A stretch of 5,102 nucleotides of DNA from Nitrososphaeraceae archaeon (GTDB lineage: Archaea; Thermoproteota; Nitrososphaeria; Nitrososphaerales; Nitrosopumilaceae). Below are positions 1-5,102 of this stretch, in pieces (position 1 is the stretch's first letter; the number at the start of each line of letters is the position of its first letter). The notes under the pieces were generated by a model that worked only from the letters and a program-made list of their open reading frames with translations, was not told where the DNA came from and did not search any database. The translations under genes were made by a program, and so were the position numbers. The stretch spans positions 1-5,102 of the forward strand of contig JAICHE010000102.1 in NCBI GenBank assembly GCA_025922755.1, in the 5' to 3' direction.

Positions 1-1212
1 AACATCATCAGGTGTTTCATCAGGCCATCCGATAATTATTGTGGCAGCTGGGAACCAGTGGTTTTCATTGAGGATTTTTGCTCCTTCTCGCACAACGCTT
101 CCCCACTCTTCAGGAGAAAATGGTTTTGTCTTTACACCAAGATGTTTTTTTACCAAATTTGGTGCAACGGTTTCTATCCCTAAATTAGTTGCAAGCCATC
201 TTCCAGTTTTATCTTGCTGATTAATGTGCGAAATCTCTTGCATAAGTTTTTCATCTGCTGCAACTGCTGAGAAGGTCATATGAGTAGTTCCAACAAAATT
301 AGCACCTAGTCCCTTTAGTCCTCTCCATAACTCAGTTATTGCATCTCTATTAGGTACAAAATCTCTGTTGTCGCATCCATAAAGTAACATTTCGTCTGAA
401 TGTAACCAAACAGAATCAAATCCGTAATCTAGATTTATCTTTGCTTCATGTTGCAATCTTTCTAGTGGAAGATCTTTTTTGGATCTTTTATTAACATCAC
501 AAAAATCACACCCTCTACCACACCCTCTCATGGCTTCAATTAAAGAATTAATCGTGGGTCCTTCAATAATTGGAATATTTTGAATATTCCTTACAAAACA
601 ATGCATCAATTCTGGTGCATCTCCTTTTTCCAAATCATGGAACAAATCTAAAGCAAGTTCATCAGCTTCTCCTACTACAACTGTATCTATCCCATGAATT
701 TTCATCCTATCTGATTTTGCTAATTCCCATGCTCCATTTCCGCCTACTACAACTTTAAAATCATATTTCTTTTTGAGCTGAATAATACTTGCACACATTT
801 TTTTAAATTTCATTGCAACATAAGATAATTTTTCAGGGGACATTGTGGTTGTCACAGGAGCCATTCCAAGAGGATCCATTACATTTATGCCAACAACTTT
901 AGTGTCAGGCCCAATAGATTTTTCTAACATGTCCGGGTTGGCAACAAAAACCTCATCTCTATTGTATCCTTGTAAAAGTGAACTTTCTACTCTTCTTAAT
1001 CCGACCTGTGCTACTTTGGATTCTCCAGTAATAGGATCCGTTTCAACAGCTGGACAAAATACTTTATCAAATACCCATTCAGGAAGGACCTCATATGGTC
1101 CACATGCGATAAAGCCATAAAGAAAATTTCCTCTATAATTTGTCATCAAACTTCTATCTGCAGTAAGTACAATTCTTTTACCCGACAATATTATTCTGAT
1201 TCGATTTGGCAT
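1..1212 (-). CDS. B12-binding-like radical SAM protein, C-terminus cut by window edge
   Basis: The frame is open from ATG at 1212 to the window edge, giving 404 residues without a stop; the C-terminus is missing. Residues 231-238 carry the CX3CX2C motif (C231, C235, C238) that binds the radical SAM [4Fe-4S] cluster. Downstream, residues 345-348 (GIET) and 391-399 (TIIIGWPDE) look like later strands of the radical SAM barrel. The first 230 residues resemble the cobalamin-binding-like domain of the COG1032 group: VVVGG at 154-158 and VVVGEADE around 180 fit that Rossmann-like fold. The DxHxxG motif that ligates cobalt is absent; the corresponding place seems to be DPLG at 113-116. Substrate and pathway are unknown. 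It lies 66 bases downstream of larB on the same strand, with an oligo-T signal and a possible promoter between them, so it is probably a separate unit. The radical SAM call is firm; B12 binding is doubtful. Confidence 0.88.
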   Translation of the reverse strand, partial: MPNRIRIILSGKRIVLTADRSLMTNYRGNFLYGFIACGPYEVLPEWVFDKVFCPAVETDPITGESKVAQVGLRRVESSLLQGYNRDEVFVANPDMLEKSIGPDTKVVGINVMDPLGMAPVTTTMSPEKLSYVAMKFKKMCASIIQLKKKYDFKVVVGGNGAWELAKSDRMKIHGIDTVVVGEADELALDLFHDLEKGDAPELMHCFVRNIQNIPIIEGPTINSLIEAMRGCGRGCDFCDVNKRSKKDLPLERLQHEAKINLDYGFDSVWLHSDEMLLYGCDNRDFVPNRDAITELWRGLKGLGANFVGTTHMTFSAVAADEKLMQEISHINQQDKTGRWLATNLGIETVAPNLVKKHLGVKTKPFSPEEWGSVVREGAKILNENHWFPAATIIIGWPDETPDDV

Positions 1213-1230
1213 CTTATATATGATTTACGA

Positions 1231-1238
1231 GAATTAAA
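1231..1238 (-). promoter_or_regulatory. Possible TATA box of the radical SAM gene
   Basis: On the minus strand the sequence TTTAATTC lies 19-26 bases upstream of the ATG at 1212. It matches seven of eight bases of the box in front of mdh. The position fits a leaderless or nearly leaderless archaeal transcript, though slightly close to the start. It is short, in AT-rich DNA, and could be chance. Confidence 0.4.
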
Positions 1239-1250
1239 CCGCCTAGAAAC

Positions 1251-1273
1251 AAAAAATCGATGTTTGATTTTTT
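1251..1273. terminator. Oligo-T / inverted repeat after larB
   Basis: An 8-base perfect inverted repeat (AAAAAATC at 1251-1258, GATTTTTT at 1266-1273) surrounds a 7-base loop. The T run extends to 1275 on the plus strand. On the minus strand it presents a T6 run about 23 bases after the larB stop codon, which fits archaeal termination at oligo-T in the non-template strand. The stem is almost all A/T, so the T run matters more than the hairpin. The only genes here are on the minus strand, so only the minus-strand use is supported. Confidence 0.45.
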
Positions 1274-1278
1274 TTCTA

Positions 1279-2061
1279 TTATTTTTTGGAACTTTTTCGT
1301 ACAACTCTATTTGCAATGTTTGCCGCATTGGCGCCAGCTGCTATTCCACCATCTATGTTAACCACTGATAATCCAAGGGAACAACTCTGAAGCATTGATG
1401 CTAAAGCTGCTATCCCTTTTTCTCCATAACCATATCCTACTGAAGTAGGTAATCCAATTACTGGTATGTCTACCATGGCAGAAACTAGGGTCGCTAATGC
1501 TCCTTCCATTCCTGCAGCAACAATTATACAATCAACTTCTTGATTTATCATTTCCTTTAGAATAGGAAAGATCCTTTGAATTCCAGCAACTCCTACATCG
1601 TAACTTGAAAAGACTTTACAATTCATTGCTTCACACATCAATCTAGCTTCTTCTGCAACTGCAATATCTGAAGTTCCTGCAGTTATGATTCCTACTTTAC
1701 CACCATGAAATTTTATGGGCTTTTTATACAACAAAAGACTTGATGAGTTTTTCCCAGTTTTTACCTTAATTTTTAATCTTTTACAAAACGAAATAATTTT
1801 TGGATAATGCTCTTTTTTTATTCTGGAAATCATAACAAAATTTGTTTTCTCCAAAGTTGTTTTCAGGATTTTTTTTATTTCTTCTAATTGCTTAGTTTCT
1901 GCAAAAATTACTTCTGGTATTCCACGTCTTTTTCTTCTATTTACATCAATTTTTGCAATATCTTCGATTTTTTCAATAGAATACAAAGAAAGAAGTTTCT
2001 TAGCAGTATCTGAAGAAATTTTTCCTTTTTCCAATGATCTTAAAATTTCTTCAATCTCCAA
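1279..2061 (-). CDS. larB: LarB, NaAD carboxylase/hydrolase of NPN cofactor synthesis
   Basis: LarB starts nickel-pincer nucleotide synthesis: it carboxylates the pyridine ring of nicotinic acid adenine dinucleotide at C5 and cleaves off AMP. The 260-residue length suits the family. The N-terminal part has the LarB signature DVNRRKRRGIPEVIF (39-53), which plain PurE lacks. The C-terminal PurE-like domain has AGTSD (128-132), DVGVAG (155-160), AGMEGAL (183-189), PTSVGYG (205-211) and SMLQSC (222-227). C227 sits where the family has the cysteine that attacks the substrate pyridinium (C221 in Lactobacillus plantarum). Two positions look unusual: Q162 where I expect His (AGIHR), and G238 where I expect Asn (NIDNG). 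The start is TTG at 2061. No ATG exists between it and the in-frame mdh stop 33 bases upstream, and this start aligns with the usual LarB N-terminus. It probably shares transcription with mdh. Confidence 0.93.
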   Translation of the reverse strand: MEIEEILRSLEKGKISSDTAKKLLSLYSIEKIEDIAKIDVNRRKRRGIPEVIFAETKQLEEIKKILKTTLEKTNFVMISRIKKEHYPKIISFCKRLKIKVKTGKNSSSLLLYKKPIKFHGGKVGIITAGTSDIAVAEEARLMCEAMNCKVFSSYDVGVAGIQRIFPILKEMINQEVDCIIVAAGMEGALATLVSAMVDIPVIGLPTSVGYGYGEKGIAALASMLQSCSLGLSVVNIDGGIAAGANAANIANRVVRKSSKK

Positions 2062-2084
2062 TACTTTATAGAAATTTATTGAAT

Positions 2085-2091
2085 AAAAAAA
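2085..2091 (-). terminator. T7 run just after mdh, possible partial terminator
   Basis: The minus strand reads seven T residues beginning 4 bases after the mdh stop codon, inside the 33-base gap before larB. Runs of this length can end transcription in archaea. It may lower larB expression relative to mdh, or it may be ordinary AT-rich spacer. No stem-loop accompanies it, and I see no clear separate larB promoter at the usual distance. Confidence 0.3.
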
Positions 2092-2094
2092 TGC

Positions 2095-3009
2095 TTAGAT
2101 CTCTAATCCTGAGATTGCATCTTTGACATTTTTTACTCCTGCATCAAACGCAGTTTTTTCTTCATCATTAAGGTCAAGTTCGATAATTTTTTCTACTCCA
2201 TTTTTACCAATAATTGCAGGAACTCCAATTGTAACATCAGAATGTCCGTATTCTCCATCTAAATAAGTGGCTACAGGAATTACTTGTTTTCTATCTCGAA
2301 CTACAGATTCAACAATAGCCGAAATTGCATTTCCTGGAGCATGAACAGTGGCTCCTTTCAACTCGATTACTTTTGCTGCTACTTGCTTTGTGTTTTGTAC
2401 TAACTCATCTAATTTTTCTTTTGGTAAGAATGAAGAAAGAGGTATACCAGATACTGATGAGAATCTTGGTAATGGCAACATGTTTTCCCCATGTTCTCCA
2501 ATCACTAATGCGCGAATTGAATCTCTTGAGTGTCCGGTAGCTTCATGAATGAACTGTCTAAACCTTGACAAATCAAGCATTCCTCCCATTCCAAAAACTC
2601 TTGATTTATCAAATCCAGATGCTTTGTAAGTTACATATGCCATTGGATCAAGTGGATTTGTTACAGGTATTATCATAGAATCATTAGCATACTTTTTGAT
2701 ATTGTCAACTACGCTTTTTACAACATTTGCATTAATTTTTAATAAATCCATTCTAGTCATTCCTGGTTTTCTTCCAGAACCTGCAACCACCACAACTATA
2801 TTGGATCCTTCCATATCTGCAAAATTATTAGATCCCTTTACTTCTACATCAATTCCTTGTTCTGACAGCATGTGATTGATATCCATGGCCTCGCCCTGAG
2901 GAAGTCCATCTACTACATCCAACAGCAAAATTTGATCATCTAGTCTTTTTAATGCCGAGAATAAAGCTGCATCTCCACCCACTTTTCCAGATCCTATAAT
3001 TGTAATCAT
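2095..3009 (-). CDS. mdh: Malate dehydrogenase, NAD-type (LDH/MDH superfamily)
   Basis: This cytoplasmic enzyme interconverts malate and oxaloacetate with a nicotinamide cofactor. At 304 residues it is full length for the LDH-like MDH group. The N-terminal Rossmann fold has GSGKVG (6-11), and D31 at the end of the second strand predicts preference for NAD over NADP. The active-site loop RKPGMTR carries R80 and R86; Arg at the first of these marks malate rather than lactate dehydrogenase (which has Gln). Other catalytic residues are N118, D146, R149 and H173 in GEHGE. The ATG at 3009 gives the expected N-terminus directly at the first strand. A TATA-like box centred 26 bases upstream supports a leaderless transcript. 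It is followed after 33 bases by larB and is divergent from larC. A tricarboxylic-acid-cycle role is expected, but its placement between larB and larCE suggests a link with 2-hydroxyacid metabolism. Confidence 0.94.
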   Translation of the reverse strand: MITIIGSGKVGGDAALFSALKRLDDQILLLDVVDGLPQGEAMDINHMLSEQGIDVEVKGSNNFADMEGSNIVVVVAGSGRKPGMTRMDLLKINANVVKSVVDNIKKYANDSMIIPVTNPLDPMAYVTYKASGFDKSRVFGMGGMLDLSRFRQFIHEATGHSRDSIRALVIGEHGENMLPLPRFSSVSGIPLSSFLPKEKLDELVQNTKQVAAKVIELKGATVHAPGNAISAIVESVVRDRKQVIPVATYLDGEYGHSDVTIGVPAIIGKNGVEKIIELDLNDEEKTAFDAGVKNVKDAISGLEI

Positions 3010-3030
3010 GAAATGCGGTGTAAATTTTCA

Positions 3031-3040
3031 ATAATTAAAT
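3031..3040 (-). promoter_or_regulatory. TATA-like box of mdh(-larB)
   Basis: The minus strand reads ATTTAATTAT, centred about 26 bases upstream of the mdh ATG at 3009. That is the spacing expected when transcription starts at or next to the start codon. No Shine-Dalgarno sequence is visible before this ATG, which agrees with a leaderless mRNA. Confidence 0.55.
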
Positions 3041-3071
3041 CTAATGAAACCTAAAACTGGATTAGACAGAA

Positions 3072-3079
3072 TTTATATG
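3072..3079 (+). promoter_or_regulatory. TATA-like box of larCE
   Basis: TTTATATG lies with its centre about 26 bases upstream of the larC ATG at 3102, close to the archaeal TATA consensus. The spacer to the ATG has no Shine-Dalgarno motif, so a leaderless larC-larE transcript is likely. It is about 40 bases from the mdh box on the opposite strand, so both units share one compact divergent control region. Confidence 0.6.
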
Positions 3080-3101
3080 CATTTTTCGTGAATTTTTATT
3101 C

Positions 3102-4334
3102 ATGGTTATTGTGATGGATCCATATATTGCCGGAATTTCAGGTGATATGGTTTTATGTGCTTTAGTTGATCTTGGTGCAGATAAAAATAGAATTCTTGAA
3201 AGTGTGAAAAAATGTGAAAAATTTTTACCTGAATCAGAAATTAAAAAAATTGAATTCATAAAGATACAAAAACATGGAATACAATCAACTTCCTTGAATT
3301 TAGAAATCAAAGAAAACACTCATGAAAGAAATGGAATGGATATAAAACAAGCCATCAAAAATTCCTTGAATGAAATTAACCTCTCTGAAAACGCAAAAAA
3401 TTTTGCAGAAGCCTGTGTTGACACCTTAATTTCTGCAGAATCAAATGTACATGGAATCCCAAAAGAATCAGTCCATTTCCATGAAGCCTCTAGTATAGAT
3501 ACTCTAATTGACATAGTAGGTACTGCTATTGCTGCAGATGACTTGAATCTATTTGAGGAAGAGATTTTATCCATGCCTGTTTGTGTTGGAAATGGAACAG
3601 TTACTTTCTCACATGGAACAATGACTAATCCTGCCAGTGCTATTTTAGAAATTTTCAAAAACTCATCATTGGTAATTCATGGAAAAAATACAGAAAGTGA
3701 GTTAACTACTCCTACAGGAGCATCCATACTTGTAAATTTAGCAAAATCTTCTGTTGATTACTACCCATCTATGAAAATTGAATCCATTGGATATGGTGCA
3801 GGGAAAAATGATTTTGAAAGATTCTCAAATGTTTTAAAAATTGTTAGAGGAAAGAAAAAAAATGATTTTGATTCTGATTCAGTTATTATCCTTGAAACAA
3901 ATGTGGATGATGTTCCAGGCGAAATCATGGGTAATTTAATAGAAAAAATAATGGATAACGGAGCCAAAGATGCATTTATCTCTCATGGCATAACAAAAAA
4001 AGGAAGGCCCACCAATCTTGTAAAGATAATCTGCGATAATGAAAATTATGATGTAATTTCTAATATCCTAATCGATGAAACTGGAACTTTGGGTATACGG
4101 ATAAGTACTTCTGATAGATTAATTCTTCCACGTTCAATTCATAACATAAAATTAACTTTTGAAGGTAAAGAATTTGATATCAAATACAAGGTTTCAATTT
4201 TCCAGGGAAGATCAAATTTTAAAATCGAATTTGATGACTTAAAACGAATTTCAGATTTTCTTAAAAAGTCAATAAGAGAAACAGAATCGTTGATTAGAAA
4301 CGAAATCCTGAAGAAGGCAGTAACAAATGACTAA
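3102..4334 (+). CDS. larC: LarC, CTP-dependent nickel insertase of NPN cofactor synthesis
   Basis: LarC completes the nickel-pincer nucleotide by inserting nickel into the dithio precursor in a CTP-dependent cyclometallation. The 410-residue protein is full length for the fused LarC (DUF111) family. The N-terminal LarC1 part has GISGDM (11-16), VHG (116-118), VHFHEASSIDTLIDIVG (from 124; H125, H127, E128) and TPTGA (203-207). The LarC2 nucleotide-binding part has ETNVDD (265-270) with E274, and KKGRP (299-303). In L. plantarum LarC1 and LarC2 are joined by ribosomal frameshifting; here one frame encodes both. The histidine-rich insert found in many LarC1 proteins is not present. The ATG at 3102 aligns with the family N-terminus; the next ATG (3114) would lose the first strand. 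An A8 run marks the domain junction (residues 252-254). The last 8 bases overlap larE, implying coupled expression. Confidence 0.93.
   Translation: MVIVMDPYIAGISGDMVLCALVDLGADKNRILESVKKCEKFLPESEIKKIEFIKIQKHGIQSTSLNLEIKENTHERNGMDIKQAIKNSLNEINLSENAKNFAEACVDTLISAESNVHGIPKESVHFHEASSIDTLIDIVGTAIAADDLNLFEEEILSMPVCVGNGTVTFSHGTMTNPASAILEIFKNSSLVIHGKNTESELTTPTGASILVNLAKSSVDYYPSMKIESIGYGAGKNDFERFSNVLKIVRGKKKNDFDSDSVIILETNVDDVPGEIMGNLIEKIMDNGAKDAFISHGITKKGRPTNLVKIICDNENYDVISNILIDETGTLGIRISTSDRLILPRSIHNIKLTFEGKEFDIKYKVSIFQGRSNFKIEFDDLKRISDFLKKSIRETESLIRNEILKKAVTND
3855..3865 (+). other. A8 run with out-of-frame TGA at the LarC1/LarC2 junction
   Basis: Eight A residues (3855-3862) encode part of a Lys-Lys-Lys-Asn linker at residues 251-254. 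They are followed at once by TGA (3863-3865) in the -1 frame. A -1 ribosomal slip, or one extra A in the mRNA, would release a protein of about 254 residues equal to the LarC1 domain. This is seen in the sequence; actual slippage is only a possibility, since A runs are common in AT-rich genomes. Confidence 0.3.
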
Positions 4335-5102
4335 ACTTGATGATCTTATAGATTGGTTTGAAAACAAAAATGGAGTTCTAGTAGCTCTTTCTGGTGGAGT
4401 GGATAGTGCGCTGGTGGCATATGCTGCATATAAGAAATTAGGTTCTTCTGCAATCGCAGTTACTGCTGATTACAAAACCCTGTCCCAAGAAGAACTTGAT
4501 ACCTCAAAGCAAATTTGTAAAGAAATAGGGATTACTCAAATAACTCTAGATTATGACGAGCTAGAAAACCAAAATTTTGTTAAAAATGATTCTAATCGTT
4601 GTTATTATTGTAGACAAGAATTAGGGATGCATCTAGTCAATCTTGCTCAAGAAAAAAAAATCGAATTTATTGTTGATGGTACCAATTTGGATGATTTAGG
4701 TGATTATCGTCCTGGAATTGAAGCTTTAAAACAAAATGGAATCCGAAGCCCTCTCGTTGAAAATAATCTTACAAAAATTGAGATTAGAAAAATTGCTCAA
4801 TCTGTAGGGCTCTCTGTTTTTGATAAACCTTCGAACTCTTGTCTGGCTTCAAGAATCCCTTGGGGGCAACAAATTACTTCTGAGCGATTAGCAAGAATAG
4901 AGTATGGGGAAAAAATAGTAAAACAAACTGCAAAATTAAAACAAGTAAGAGTACGAGATATCCAGGGCATGGCAAAAATTGAAGTAAATAAAAATGAAAT
5001 TCCTTTGGTAACTTCTCCTGAAATCCTAGATGAGATTACAAGCAAATTGAAATTAATTGGATTCTCTGAAGTCTTAATAGATTCAGAAGGATACAGACCT
5101 GG
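4327..5102 (+). CDS. larE: LarE, sulfur insertase of NPN cofactor synthesis, 3' end cut off
   Basis: LarE adenylates the carboxylates of the LarB product and converts them to thiocarboxylates. From the ATG at 4327, which overlaps the larC stop by 8 bases, 258 residues are visible with no stop, so only a short C-terminal piece is missing. The PP-loop SGGVDS (22-27) binds ATP. Other family landmarks are VDGTN with DYRPG a few residues later, SPL, and KPSNSCLASRIPWG, which holds C172. C172 matches the sulfur-donating C176 of the L. plantarum enzyme. A further CX2C pair, C92 and C95 (RCYYC), gives the three-cysteine set that binds a [4Fe-4S] cluster in Thermotoga maritima LarE. This enzyme is therefore predicted to be catalytic rather than sacrificing its cysteine. 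A weak purine-rich stretch (AGAAGG, 4312-4317) lies 9 bases before the ATG; translation is probably coupled to larC. Confidence 0.93.
   Translation, partial: MTKLDDLIDWFENKNGVLVALSGGVDSALVAYAAYKKLGSSAIAVTADYKTLSQEELDTSKQICKEIGITQITLDYDELENQNFVKNDSNRCYYCRQELGMHLVNLAQEKKIEFIVDGTNLDDLGDYRPGIEALKQNGIRSPLVENNLTKIEIRKIAQSVGLSVFDKPSNSCLASRIPWGQQITSERLARIEYGEKIVKQTAKLKQVRVRDIQGMAKIEVNKNEIPLVTSPEILDEITSKLKLIGFSEVLIDSEGYRP

Noticed and set aside
845..1120. Plus-strand open frame of 91 codons, and another of 62 codons at 570-758
   Set aside because: Both lie opposite the radical SAM gene, whose translation shows clear motifs through the same bases; they show no recognisable family features.
1266..1275. 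T8 run on the plus strand as a plus-strand terminator
   Set aside because: No plus-strand gene ends upstream; the run is the other arm of the inverted repeat after larB.
1279..2061. PurE (purine biosynthesis mutase)
   Set aside because: The protein is longer than PurE, has the LarB-specific N-terminal segment (DVNRRKRRGIPEVIF), and sits with larC and larE.
2325..2548. Plus-strand open frames at 2325-2540 and 2348-2548
   Set aside because: They are antisense to the malate dehydrogenase catalytic domain and have no independent support.
2095..3009. Lactate dehydrogenase instead of malate dehydrogenase
   Set aside because: The substrate-loop position that is Gln in lactate dehydrogenases is Arg here (R80), with R86 as in malate dehydrogenases.
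3320..3658. Minus-strand open frames at 3062-3319, 3320-3658 and 3761-3967
   Set aside because: They are antisense to larC, which has conserved motifs along its whole length; the one at 3062-3319 also runs through the larC promoter and start.
4797..5045. Minus-strand open frame of 82 codons
   Set aside because: It is antisense to the conserved LarE region that contains the C172 motif.

Overview
The window is AT-rich and nearly all coding. It holds five protein genes, two cut by the window edges. The compact layout, leaderless-type promoters (TATA-like boxes about 20-30 bases upstream of ATG codons) and short oligo-T stretches after genes point to an archaeon. The protein flavour suggests a mesophilic Nitrososphaerota (Thaumarchaeota) member, something like a Nitrosopumilus relative. 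That assignment comes from sequence feel alone and was not tested by a database search.

Layout. Bases 1-1212 (minus) encode most of a radical SAM protein with a B12-binding-like N-terminal region; its C-terminus lies beyond the window. Bases 1279-2061 (minus) encode LarB, and 2095-3009 (minus) encode an NAD-type malate dehydrogenase directly upstream of larB. A 92-base divergent promoter region (3010-3101) separates mdh from larC (3102-4334, plus). larC overlaps larE (4327 to beyond the end, plus) by 8 bases. No stretch above 100 bases lacks a gene, and I see no RNA genes, CRISPR arrays or mobile elements.

How the genes work together. LarB, LarE and LarC are the three enzymes that build the nickel-pincer nucleotide (NPN) cofactor from nicotinic acid adenine dinucleotide: LarB carboxylates and hydrolyses it, LarE inserts sulfur, and LarC inserts nickel using CTP. 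All three are here, so the window carries a complete NPN biosynthesis set, split into two divergent units around a malate dehydrogenase gene. The enzyme that would use the cofactor (a LarA-type 2-hydroxyacid racemase or epimerase) is not in the window. The mdh linkage makes malate or another 2-hydroxyacid a reasonable guess for its substrate.

Points worth a second look: LarE has the three-cysteine set expected of the [4Fe-4S]-dependent type; LarC is a single uninterrupted frame but has an A8 run followed by an out-of-frame TGA at its LarC1/LarC2 domain junction; LarB differs from the usual family pattern at two motif positions; and the radical SAM protein lacks the classical cobalamin-ligating histidine motif.
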